From NCBI GenBank assembly GCA_013001975.1, contig JABDKX010000216.1, forward strand, positions 21,322-85,321: a DNA stretch of 64,000 nt, written 5' to 3'. The notes under the pieces were generated by a model. The model saw only the letters and a list, made by a program, of their open reading frames with translations, had not been told where the DNA came from and ran no database searches. A program made the translations under genes and the position numbers. This DNA comes from Saprospiraceae bacterium (GTDB lineage: Bacteria > Bacteroidota > Bacteroidia > Chitinophagales > Saprospiraceae). Positions 37,101 to 46,400 of this stretch are shown in pieces (the stretch's first letter is position 1; every line of letters begins with the position of its first letter).

Positions 37101-39866
37101 ATTCTCATCGCCTATTGCGTCTGCTCCAAAATCCCAAACAGCACCTGCAGGCACGCCGCTGATTGTAATCGATTCTCCCAAACAGAAGACATCGCTACTT
37201 GCCACTGGTTCTACGATAGGTGTTTCGTTTACAGTTATAACTGTTGAAAACATTCCGGAACAACCTGCACCATCAGCAAATTCAAAAACAACTGGGTTGT
37301 CTCCAATTACTAATTCTGATGAATTAGGATCAAACAATCCAGTTATTGGATCAACACCTCTACCTGTATAAAGTCCAGTGAAATCACTTGGTAATGTAAT
37401 TTCAAATTGCACCATCATATTTTCAGGATTTCCCTCACATATTTCTATGGCTGGAAAATTTACTATTTGGACACCTGATAAATCACAAGAAGATGCCAAA
37501 CAATTTGAGTTAGAAGCTATTTCCACACAACTTGTTACTCCTTCAGATGACACTTGGATAACAGCTTCATCATTAGGGCTGACACCAGTTACCGTGTATG
37601 TATTATTTGCTAAATCTAAAGTACCTACAGAACCTCCTGGCAAACTGATATCAACAACAGTGTAAGATGTAGCACCAGGCACATCTTCCCATTGAAATAT
37701 TATTTCAGTTTGATCGCCATCACAAGTAACAGTAGGATTTTCTAACAAAGCTTCCACTTCAACAGTGAATACTTCAGTTGACATACAACCTTGCATATCG
37801 GTGACTTCTAAAGTATAATCATACATTCCTGGGGAAGCGTATGTTATTCCTATATTTTGACTATCCGAAGCTCCAGTTGTAATTGAACCTCCTGGCACAT
37901 CCCAATCATAAGACACGATTGTTGCGGCATTGCCTGTAAATCCTACAAAATATTCGGACCCATCACACACATCAGGCAATCCATCTGTCATAATAGGAGG
38001 GCCATCAGTTACTGTAATCGGCAAAGGTATAGAATCACTTGTTCCGCAACCGTTAGCTGCTTGAACATAAAGTGTGTCAGTTGGAACATAATCCGTTATA
38101 CTCACAGCCAAACTGTCTTCTGCTGTGAACATGACATTATATGAAGGCGGAACAATCCACGTATAGTCCGTATCGACTAGCGTATCAATTGTAAAAGTCA
38201 GTAAAGACAAATTAGCTTCACAAAAAACATCTTGATATGGATTCACTTCCGGTGAAGTTGAGGAACCTCCTACGAGATCAAAAGGGCCAAATGTTTGCTC
38301 ACATTCTGCATCAAGTTCTATACCCGCGAGTTCATCATCCATATAATTCAAGTCTTCTAAAGAAGCCAAAAAGTTTACAAAATAAGATCCACTTTCTAAT
38401 AATGCTGTTTGCGTATTACTAACAACAAGTCCAGTTATGGCATCGACCCATTCATATGCAGGATTAGATATTGTAACATCATTTCCATCTGGATCTAAAG
38501 CAATAAATTGAAAGGTAAATTCTGTTCCATTTGAAGTACAGTCTCCAATGATTACGGTATCAATAATGGTCAAAGGCGTAATTGTCAGAGAAACCAAACT
38601 ATCACATACATTTCCTTCATAATCGCTTTCAGCGGAACCTTCTCTAATATTAAAATCTCCTTCGATAGGTAAACTGCTTAGGTCTGGAAATTCTTCGTCA
38701 AACCAAGTATAAGGTAACATACATTCCCAGATAAAAAGTTCTACTTCCTCTCTTTCGATAGTACCTGCAGGTATAACTTGAATTATTTGAGTAAAATCAC
38801 AACCACAATCATCTTGAGTTTCTATTTCTAAGATACCATCGGTTGCATTTTCTACTTGATCTAATGTAATAGGTCCTGCGATCCATGGATTCCCATTTTC
38901 ATCTTCAAAATCTGGTTCCCATCCTGCAACTAAATCAAGTGCACATACTCTTACAACTCCAAATTCTTGCTCACCTGGTGTAACAATATTGATCGTCACA
39001 CAAGCTTCACCAGCTGCATCCATATCACACTCAGTTGCTGCATTATCAAGACAAATAACATATTCTCCGGGCTCAGGGAAAATCATATTGATACCGTTGG
39101 CTCCTAAGGTCCCATCTAAATCACCGACAATAAAATCTGGACCTGTTCCTGAGAAAGGACCAAATTCCCATTCTATAGAGCTGATGTCAGGTCCGGATAC
39201 TGTCCATGTATATTCTGCTCCTAATGTTTCATAGAATTCATCATCTACAGCAAAATTCACGGGAATACCGGCACAGAAATTACCATCACCTAAGGCATTA
39301 TCACACGTTCCTCTGATATTATATTCAGGCTCACCGAGATCAACATCATCTAAATCTGGTAAAGCAAATTCTGTAGCGTCTGATATATCCACCTCCACAG
39401 TACATATCGACCCCCCACAACCATCGATTGTTAGGTTATAAATCTCACCTACAATAAGGTTTGAGGCTTCTAAGGTTACAGGTGTATCATTACAATCTGC
39501 ATCTCCAGCTACGCACATACCACCTTCACCTGGACAGCCTTGCCATAATGCCACTTGGACACCTGTTAGACCACCTGGTGTTGTATCGCAAGTCATAGGA
39601 AGCGGTGTTACCAATAAAGTTATATCAGTAGATCCCGCTACGAATGAGAACCAGCCTGGATTGTGGAAGGCACCTCCATCGGTGCATAATGCATCAGGTG
39701 GAACATCTGCTGTTGCAGGATCAGGGTTTGTAAATGTAGTTCCATCGATGTCATTGATATCACAAAGGGCGATTTCTTCAGAGTCAGTACAAGAATCAGC
39801 CTGTGACCAAACAACAGATACGGACATAATAGTCACGCCAAAAAGGAGTAATAGGTTCTTTACCAT
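34137..39866 (-). CDS. Giant secreted multidomain protein B (1909 residues), paralogue of A, with type B T9SS sorting domain
   Basis: Signal peptide MVKNLLLLFGVTIMSVSVVWSQ, then a pre-peptidase-C-like domain (GWFSFVAGSTDITLLV, CVAGDADCN, NLIVGEIYNLTIDGCGG) followed by a Cys-rich region matched in A (ECxxxFGPFDL, an LDQVENATDG segment, CGCDFTQIIQVIP). Four units of about 255 residues run from about residue 560 to 1560, each PKD-like plus FnIII-like (WEDVPGATSYTV, WNDVAGASSYEV, WQDQTAVTEYEI, WDDVDCGSDYVV) plus a CxAxxC linker. A SprB-like repeat region (DDNGCVNMASIAIL) comes next, and residues about 1814-1909 are the CHU_C sorting domain (IYDRWGNMVH, GVYVYILEVDVEE, terminal Arg). It is acidic, with about 1750 residues alignable to A. 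The role is inferred to be adhesive or structural at the cell surface. Confidence 0.92.
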   Translation of the reverse strand: MVKNLLLLFGVTIMSVSVVWSQADSCTDSEEIALCDINDIDGTTFTNPDPATADVPPDALCTDGGAFHNPGWFSFVAGSTDITLLVTPLPMTCDTTPGGLTGVQVALWQGCPGEGGMCVAGDADCNDTPVTLEASNLIVGEIYNLTIDGCGGSICTVEVDISDATEFALPDLDDVDLGEPEYNIRGTCDNALGDGNFCAGIPVNFAVDDEFYETLGAEYTWTVSGPDISSIEWEFGPFSGTGPDFIVGDLDGTLGANGINMIFPEPGEYVICLDNAATECDMDAAGEACVTINIVTPGEQEFGVVRVCALDLVAGWEPDFEDENGNPWIAGPITLDQVENATDGILEIETQDDCGCDFTQIIQVIPAGTIEREEVELFIWECMLPYTWFDEEFPDLSSLPIEGDFNIREGSAESDYEGNVCDSLVSLTITPLTIIDTVIIGDCTSNGTEFTFQFIALDPDGNDVTISNPAYEWVDAITGLVVSNTQTALLESGSYFVNFLASLEDLNYMDDELAGIELDAECEQTFGPFDLVGGSSTSPEVNPYQDVFCEANLSLLTFTIDTLVDTDYTWIVPPSYNVMFTAEDSLAVSITDYVPTDTLYVQAANGCGTSDSIPLPITVTDGPPIMTDGLPDVCDGSEYFVGFTGNAATIVSYDWDVPGGSITTGASDSQNIGITYASPGMYDYTLEVTDMQGCMSTEVFTVEVEALLENPTVTCDGDQTEIIFQWEDVPGATSYTVVDISLPGGSVGTLDLANNTYTVTGVSPNDEAVIQVSSEGVTSCVEIASNSNCLASSCDLSGVQIVNFPAIEICEGNPENMMVQFEITLPSDFTGLYTGRGVDPITGLFDPNSSELVIGDNPVVFEFADGAGCSGMFSTVITVNETPIVEPVASSDVFCLGESITISGVPAGAVWDFGADAIGDENGLTYSTPGPRTVMASFMNATTACMDDGMVQIMVNDTIAPPVITCTPGTDNVELGWNDVAGASSYEVSVSINGGTPVVTTQTTPGYTEPVLNEGDVVEITITTVADNGCNTQIVTETCQARTCAVPVIELTASQQIFCSNDILNNPVNLLTTVDGVTPDLGTFTYEGDGVNVSGIDAEFDPNGLAANTYTVLFSYTNPDDGCITTESIDFELIDVPTPSIALDMADICIDEIVTVTIPTQPSGITTQDITFDNGNATLNFINPEEFTLDFDIPGVFDVSLGYQVDNCPDAVVTEQINVTDTVETPRIFCVDVDTDFIEFGWQDQTAVTEYEIYVDGSFVESVNVSGYLISGLNSGDERTIRVVALDPVCGNKESTLMCSAQECVEPTITENVDDVQCYEIGSGPITLDVSAVSNMPNSTVTLSWLESDVNANNEFTPSNTSQDYEFTAVFTEGNCSTQFPVQFRINVVPIADLALNGDMVICEGSSVNVQSNFSGTGNEVANWDFTGGVESGSGFGPYDVTYNTPGTYEIDLVVDNEGCIGEEETITITVEPELEQPQIICNSSDINSVDISWDDVDCGSDYVVFVDGVQATTTTNTSFTIENLTEDQEIEIVVEAISECACGNVMSATVLCASKPCEPTTWTFGNNAMVEYCLDANAQSFTLSATPDDLTGNGTGTWSGTPIADANTGLVDPDLVTAGTYEVVYNYEEAGCSYTSPPLELTFVEEPTLELTAMDPACPMDDMGVITAVGMGGAANYTYSLDGGAAQSSGDFQNVSIGTHTVEVTDDNGCVNMASIAILAPDTPSVEIDGPNTIIIDNDGMFTLDIQNADNIENIIWTIEGNPTPVCEGANCTSYTVISAGSDFVLNVEVIYDGGCMVLAESFPVDVKEIQAFYVPNIVTLNSIDENNAWKIFIKGNETVPKSIKIYDRWGNMVHEEIYNLTPPVSSHILWDGLSDNKALMTGVYVYILEVDVEERTEIIGGDITIFR
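35193..38060 (-). repeat. Four ~255-residue composite repeats in protein B
   Basis: The CxAxxC-type linker (CLASSC, CQARTC, CSAQEC, CASKPC) recurs with its second Cys at 37485, 36735, 35955 and 35193, spacings of 750, 780 and 762 bases. Each unit contains a PKD-like and a FnIII-like domain. The same unit occurs in protein A. Confidence 0.75.
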
Positions 39867-39945
39867 GATGTTATTAATCGGTCTAAATTATCATTCAAAA
39901 AATAGAAATCTCTGAAAATGAACAATTTAAAGTTGGTTTTAGGTA

Positions 39946-42900
39946 TTATCTCACAACCGTAATATTACCTGTTATGAGTGTTTCTGTACCATCTATAAGC
40001 AATAATTTTGCCACATAAACATATACACCTTGTACAACAGCTATACCATTGGAATAGCCATCCCAAATCAAAAAATCATTCTCTTCCGATATTTCAGGAC
40101 GAAAAAGTACTAAATTTCCCCATCTATCTAAAATTCTGAAGTCAAAAACTTTCGTTTTGCCGTCAGAAAGATATAAGGATAAAAAATCATTGTTCCCATC
40201 ATTATTTGGTGAAAAAATGTTAGGTACAAAATAATTAACTTCATTATCTATGGTTAAAGATAAGGTATCCAATGCTTTACATCCAAATTCATCAGTTATT
40301 TCTAATATTATTTCTTCATTTTTATATGCATTTAGGGTAGGATTCAAGCAATTATTGCAATTTAATGAATCTGCTATATTCCAATTAAAATCGATAATTT
40401 CATTGGCAGGGATATTTACCATGCCTTCAATTTCAATTTCTTCGCCATATACCGCTGTTATATCGTCTCCTAAATCGATTACCAGCTGCCTTCCTTCACT
40501 TATTTCAAAACTTGTATCTCTTTGACAGCCATTTTCATCAATTAATTCTAATGTATATTGCCCAGGAATCAAATTTTCCAGATCTGATTCATTTAAGACG
40601 AGGTTTCCATTTAAGAAAACGTCAAAGTCTATACTACCGCTGATGTTTTCAAATTTGATGCTGCCAACTTCGCCAAAACAGATTGGATCTACTATCAAGA
40701 AGTTAATATTACTTAAAGAATCTTCTATTTCTTCTACAATCAATGTTTCTGAATAAGTACAAAGACTGATTGTGTCTTCTATAAATAATTCTACTTGCCC
40801 CGCATCTTGAATTATCAATTCAGTTTGATCACTTATTTGTGTCCCATCTAGAATCCAGCTAAATATCAAATTATCTATATTTCCATTCACATCAGCTTGA
40901 AGCGAAATCTCTAGATTATTACAATTTATTTCAGTGCCTGAAAGCGCATTTATATTGGCATTTATCTCAGAATTTAAATCTGGTACATTAATGGTTAAAG
41001 AATTTGAACAATTATTGACATCTGTCCCTTCGAATAAATAGTCTCCTGGCATGTCAACGAGAATACAGGAATCATTTGAAATAATTTGATTGTTAAAAAT
41101 CCAATTAAGAGACGCTATGTTTTCATTTAAATGACAGAGCATCACATTTGAATTGGCACAATTAATAGCGCCTCCTAAAAGCTCTATATCAAAAGGCACG
41201 TTTACAATTTCAAATTCAAGACCAGATGTTGTCGTACAGCCATTAGTCCCAAAAACTTCTATTTCATAAAGTCCAGAACTCATTGGAAATGGTGTCAACT
41301 GAGTCGATGAAAAATTATCAGGTCCCATCCATCTCACTGAATCAAACGGTGATAATACTTCAACGAAAAACATGGGAACATCTTCACCGCAATTAATTGA
41401 CAAATCTTCTACGTTTACAAATGGGTCTTCACTTTCTTCAATAATTTCGAAAGAAACCGATTTTGAGCAATTGTTTTCATCATTTATAATCAAATTATAA
41501 AATCCTGACTCTTGGAGTAAAACCGTATCAAGGTTACTCGTCAAGTTTTGAGGGCCAATAAATTCAAACGCTGGATTAATCACATTCGTAGTAATAATAA
41601 CTTCTGATTCTGGATTTATACAATCTATTACTGAATGAGATACATCAATAGTAATTTCTGTTGCCTGATGTTCTAAATTTAATACATCGATTCTTTCACA
41701 TGTTCCTAGGTTTGATGTGATATTATAAGTCCCTTCTTCATAGGTAAAAAAAGTATTTGGATTAACTTCATTTACATTTGATGGTCCATTGAAGTCAAAT
41801 TGAGCACCAGTTGGATTTGTAATCAGTTCAATAACAAAGCTGTCTTGAAAACAAATTGGTGGCGTATAAATAATTTCAAATTCAAACGTATCAATATTTT
41901 CAATGAAGATTGAGTCCGTACTCACACATCCATTGGATACTGCGGATAAATAATAATTACCACCTGAAGAAATTTCCGCAATAGGACCGATATCATTTTC
42001 AAGAAGTCCGTCATTTGTAAACCAAGAATACAATTCTATATTCCCTTCATTAACTTGACTGTTATTGCCATTTAGAAAAATAGACAAACCACATTGAACT
42101 TGCGAATCGCCTGCAGATATTTCAGCTTCTGGAATTATTTTTTTTGCTTGTAAATGAATAATAGAATCACACTGGTCTAGCAATAAATTAGCTACCAAAA
42201 GCACTGTATCTACATCTTCAGTAAAAATTAAGTCTCTATAAAAAAGGGAGTCACCTTGACAAAAAATAGTATCAATTTCTACGCTGGTTGGGACCTCTAA
42301 TATCCTTAGTGTTAAACAATTAAAAGTTAAATCGCCACAGTATAATCTGTTTGAGTAAAGAGAATCAATTTCCTCTCTTGTTGTTTGATTAAAGATGATA
42401 TCCTCACTTGATTTTTGATAAGCCATACCACATACTTCATAAATACCAGGAGGGAGATCTGATATTTCGTTTGGAGAGTCAGCATATTTAACAACAGAAT
42501 CATTTTCAGTATAAATAAATGTATAATCCTGTTGACTGTTTATGATGGAATCCTGAAAAAGTTGAAACTGCATTTGATCTGATGCTGGATCTGATTCACA
42601 AAACGTATAAATCCCACCTGGCGATGAAAAGTTGAAGTCGCCAGCAAATAAAAAGCATTCTTCACAGGAAGAGCCTGTGCTGTCACAGAAGATAAGTTCA
42701 AAGTATTCAAGAACACCTTCCACCTCACCTAAGTTTTCTATTTCTAAAACCCAAGAGCCATTTGCACTGCCTTGATTAAAATCTTCTAAACAGCCAGAAA
42801 AGGGATGATATATTCCTGAAAAATTTGTGAAAGATCCCCAAGGTTCACCATTATCCCAAACACCAGCAATACCTGCATCAGGTGCATTTGGGACAGCACA

Positions 42901-43281
42901 TGGTACAAAGGTGACATTCCATGCTTGAAAGAGCCCTACTGAAGCATTTATTCTTCCAGGGCCCACTAAAATAACTCTTTGGCCTTCAGGAGAAACCAGT
43001 GTCATTCTTAAATTTTCTAATTGGTTATGTTTGAATACTAATCTGACCCCACATATAGCTTGATTAACTCCCAGCTGATCATTAAGCAGACCACTTACAT
43101 TTAAAATTACATTACTTGATGATTGAGAAACTATTGTCACTTCCGCTGTGGTCGCGCATTGACTGATCAGCATGAGTGGTTTAGACATACTAAGACATAA
43201 CACCGATAATATAACCAGGTATTTTAAGTGTAAAGAACACTTTAAAAAATCAATGATTTTATGTTTATCTAACAGATTCAA
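39946..43281 (-). CDS. Secreted P-domain protein C (1111 residues) with type B T9SS sorting domain
   Basis: The start is TTG at 43281; the signal region (KYLVILSVLCLSMSKPLMLISQ) is preceded by an unusually long polar N-terminus. Residues about 45-200 form a proprotein-convertase P-domain: VILNVSGLLNDQLG, NLRMTLVSPEGQRVIL, FSGCLEDFNQGSANGSWVLE and LEYFELIFCD are its conserved strands. A Ser/Asn/Ile-rich stretch of PKD/Ig-like modules follows, with recurring 'DENNCSKSVSFEI'-like and 'DENGCQRDTSFEI'-like ends (SprB-like). Residues about 1015-1111 are the CHU_C domain (YFVPNIFSPNNDGNNDF, ILDRWGNLVLF, GVYVYVAKLLL, terminal Arg). P-domains normally follow a subtilisin-like protease; here no protease domain is present. 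It shares little with A and B outside the sorting domain. Confidence 0.9.
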   Translation of the reverse strand: MNLLDKHKIIDFLKCSLHLKYLVILSVLCLSMSKPLMLISQCATTAEVTIVSQSSSNVILNVSGLLNDQLGVNQAICGVRLVFKHNQLENLRMTLVSPEGQRVILVGPGRINASVGLFQAWNVTFVPCAVPNAPDAGIAGVWDNGEPWGSFTNFSGIYHPFSGCLEDFNQGSANGSWVLEIENLGEVEGVLEYFELIFCDSTGSSCEECFLFAGDFNFSSPGGIYTFCESDPASDQMQFQLFQDSIINSQQDYTFIYTENDSVVKYADSPNEISDLPPGIYEVCGMAYQKSSEDIIFNQTTREEIDSLYSNRLYCGDLTFNCLTLRILEVPTSVEIDTIFCQGDSLFYRDLIFTEDVDTVLLVANLLLDQCDSIIHLQAKKIIPEAEISAGDSQVQCGLSIFLNGNNSQVNEGNIELYSWFTNDGLLENDIGPIAEISSGGNYYLSAVSNGCVSTDSIFIENIDTFEFEIIYTPPICFQDSFVIELITNPTGAQFDFNGPSNVNEVNPNTFFTYEEGTYNITSNLGTCERIDVLNLEHQATEITIDVSHSVIDCINPESEVIITTNVINPAFEFIGPQNLTSNLDTVLLQESGFYNLIINDENNCSKSVSFEIIEESEDPFVNVEDLSINCGEDVPMFFVEVLSPFDSVRWMGPDNFSSTQLTPFPMSSGLYEIEVFGTNGCTTTSGLEFEIVNVPFDIELLGGAINCANSNVMLCHLNENIASLNWIFNNQIISNDSCILVDMPGDYLFEGTDVNNCSNSLTINVPDLNSEINANINALSGTEINCNNLEISLQADVNGNIDNLIFSWILDGTQISDQTELIIQDAGQVELFIEDTISLCTYSETLIVEEIEDSLSNINFLIVDPICFGEVGSIKFENISGSIDFDVFLNGNLVLNESDLENLIPGQYTLELIDENGCQRDTSFEISEGRQLVIDLGDDITAVYGEEIEIEGMVNIPANEIIDFNWNIADSLNCNNCLNPTLNAYKNEEIILEITDEFGCKALDTLSLTIDNEVNYFVPNIFSPNNDGNNDFLSLYLSDGKTKVFDFRILDRWGNLVLFRPEISEENDFLIWDGYSNGIAVVQGVYVYVAKLLLIDGTETLITGNITVVR

Positions 43282-43294
43282 TATACTTTGTACA

Positions 43295-43343
43295 TAAAAA
43301 AAACGGTATAAAGATAACCCTTGTTAAGTTAGCTTTATACCGT
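43295..43343 (-). terminator. Strong intrinsic terminator of the 2488-residue gene
   Basis: On the minus strand, ACGGTATAAAG (right arm 43333-43343) pairs perfectly with CTTTATACCGT (43303-43313) and is followed by eight T residues. It lies between the stop of protein D and the start of protein C, so C must have its own promoter or rely on read-through. Confidence 0.9.
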
Positions 43344-43404
43344 ATTTACCATTAAAGATAGAGAATAATTACCACTTATCAATCTCTATACTTTTATTGA
43401 TCTT

Positions 43405-46400
43405 TTATCGTAGGGCAGTAATGTTTCCAACAAACAATTCTTCTTCGCCATCTGCATAGGTCACTGTGACCATATAAACATAGACACCTTGTTCAACGAC
43501 ACCTCCGTTGAAGGTGCCATCCCAACCAAATTCTTTGTCATTCGGCGCATGATTTGGTTCTGCAGCAAAAACCAATTCTCCCCATCTGTCCATGATTAAA
43601 AATTCATTTACTGTTTCAACATATTGATCTGCTTGCACATAAAAAATATTGTTGTTGTCATTTGAAAAAGGAGAGAATGTATTAGGGATATATACATCCT
43701 TTACTATCCGTTCTCTTACAACGACACAGTCTTCTGAGACACATCCATTCAGATCAGTTACCGTTGCACAATACTCGCCTATTCCATCAGGATCTACTTC
43801 GATTATGAGACATTGGTCTACGCCACCTGAACAAATCACATTGCCATCTTCAGTCCATACAATATTTGCTATCATAGAAACATCAACAGAGGTAGCTAAT
43901 TCTAATGTTACTGCTCCAATATCAGCTTCTATATTTCTGTCTTCACCTGTGTCGACACTGAAAGGACCAGGTTCAGAAATAATTAAATTAGGTAATTCAG
44001 ATTGACAACCATTTTCATCTTCGATTAAAATTGTATATGATCCAGGGGCCAGATTATTAAAGTTAGTATTCTGAGTCCAAGTACTTCCGCCATCAATAGA
44101 ATATAAATAGGTTCCACCTCCACTTGGGACGCTTGCAACTATGATCGCACCATCATTGGCGTCAGCGCAAGGCGAATTTTCAACTTCAGTTTCAATATCT
44201 GGTATTACAATTACCTCAACTGATATACTGTTATCTGGACAAGGAGCAATGTTTTCAAAAGCATAAACAAACTCATACATACCTGGTTCTTGTCCATCAC
44301 CTGTAAATGTGTTGTCAGCAAAATTAAATCCTGCCGTATTGACAACAGATGACCAACGTCCTCCTGCGTCTTGATTGTTTAATAAATCATCTAATTGGAC
44401 AACTTCACCATCTTTTATACAAAGTTGCGTAAATGCCAATTCTCCAACTGAAGGGTAATCAACCACTTCTAAAGTTGTCTGACTAAACTGATCACAATCA
44501 GCCGAAGGCGTGATATTTGGTGTATATTGTAAAGTATAAATTCCAGCTTCTTCACCATTCAAGGAAAGTATATTTCCAGAGAGGGAAATTGCAGTTGGTC
44601 CATTTACTACACTCCATGTGCCTGGTTCAATATCGCTTGTTTCCAAACTCGATAAATCTAAATTTCCATTTAAATTACATAACGAATTTGGTGGTATTAT
44701 TGACAGATTAGGGCAACTACAATCTTTAATAATGACTTCCGTAGTATAAGCTCTTTCATCACAAGTTACAGAACCAGTTGCGGTATTAAAAACAAATTCA
44801 AGCACTTCACCAACATCATCACTATCAAAACAAATATTTCCAAGATCAGAAGCATCACCATCATAATTCGAAGGAATTGTCCAATCTCCAGGTGCTCCTG
44901 TTAGGTATGTTGTCAAATCGATGCAATTAGGGCCATTTATACTGACTTCGTTACAAACCTCAACATTAGGAATATGATTAACTATAGGTGGTGTGACTAC
45001 TTCTATAGAAATTTGCCCAAATTCTGGACATCCAATAGGCACCTCATTTAGAGTATATTGAAAAAGATAAAATCCATTCAAAACTGATATATCTATAATT
45101 GATCCATTAGCAATTGCCACAGATGGCGTACCATTTACAAACGACCACTCACCTTCAGGAGAATTTGGTGGAATGTAACTATTTAAATCAACAGGTGGTC
45201 CATCATTACATACAGGCGTTGGTGAAATAAATGCTACTGATGGACAATTACAATTTCTCACTTCTACTTCCATAGTGTAACTTACATTGTCGCAAGGTGC
45301 GATCGCTGTTGTTGTCGTATAAGTAAATACATAAATCCCAGGATTAACATCCAAGAAGTCAACAGCCATCACATCGTCAATAAAACCACCATTATAATTT
45401 AATGGAGCAGTCCACATTCCTTCAGATCCTGAAACGAAAGTTGTAAAATCCAAGGCTGTAGGAAAGACTGTAATATTTGTTCCATTGCAAGCTGATTCAA
45501 TTTCTGAAATTTCTGCTGAAGGAGGATCAATGATTTCCAAGTCGCCAGAAATTGAATTAGTACAAGAACCACCTAATGAATTGGTAAAAGTAAATGTCAA
45601 TTCATATGTACCTGCAGGTCTGTCATCTGAAAAGACAGATGTCCCAATTAATACAGAATCATCAGGTCCATTGATTGACCAAACGCCCGGTTCATTTTCT
45701 GGATTCGTCAATAATGTTTCCAAATTATAAGTTCCTCCAGAATTACAAAGTGGAGGCAAAGCAGCCAATGCCAATTCTGGGCAACTGCAATCACGCACAG
45801 TTATATCTAAGGGAATGGATACAGGATCACAAGGCGAATTTAATTCTTCCATGAAATAGAAAAAGCGATAATCACCAAGTGGTTGACTTGTAAATGAAAC
45901 CACATTATCGGCATCAATTGTTAGTCCCATCTCATTTGTTGACCACGTTCCAGGATCTCCAGATATAAATAAGTCATCCAAATCAATAAAGTCAGGACCA
46001 TTACCAGTATCCTCATTACATACTGTTACGTTAGAAGCCAACTCTGCGGATAATTCATTGAAGACGACAAAGGTTACCGACGAATCAATACTGCATTCTG
46101 CTGGTTGATTTATATCATCTAAAGTGAATGTCAGCGTATAAACACCAGGAGGTGTTTGGTCACTTGATATTAATTGGTCATTCAATATTGCCATCCCTGC
46201 TGGCAATACAGACCATATTCCAGGTTCTGTTGTTATTTGAATGAGAGATAAGTCAAAAGTATCAGGTTCATTGCAAAAGTCAGGAGGTGTATTAATAGCT
46301 ACACTTGGGCAAGAACAATCGGAAACATCAATTGTAAAAACATATGTATCTTCAGTACAAGGTTCTTGCGCTTGATTGGTTACAAAAGTGTAATTTAATG

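Noticed and set aside
37011..37247. Cys/His-rich plus-strand frame that looks zinc-finger-like
   Set aside because: It is the reverse complement of the Thr/Val/Met-rich repeat region of protein B, which produces Cys and His codons by chance.
35193..46320. Regularly spaced repeats that might suggest a CRISPR array
   Set aside because: The periods are 258-780 bases, not about 60-70, the copies are protein-level repeats in a single frame and diverged in DNA sequence, and no cas genes are present.
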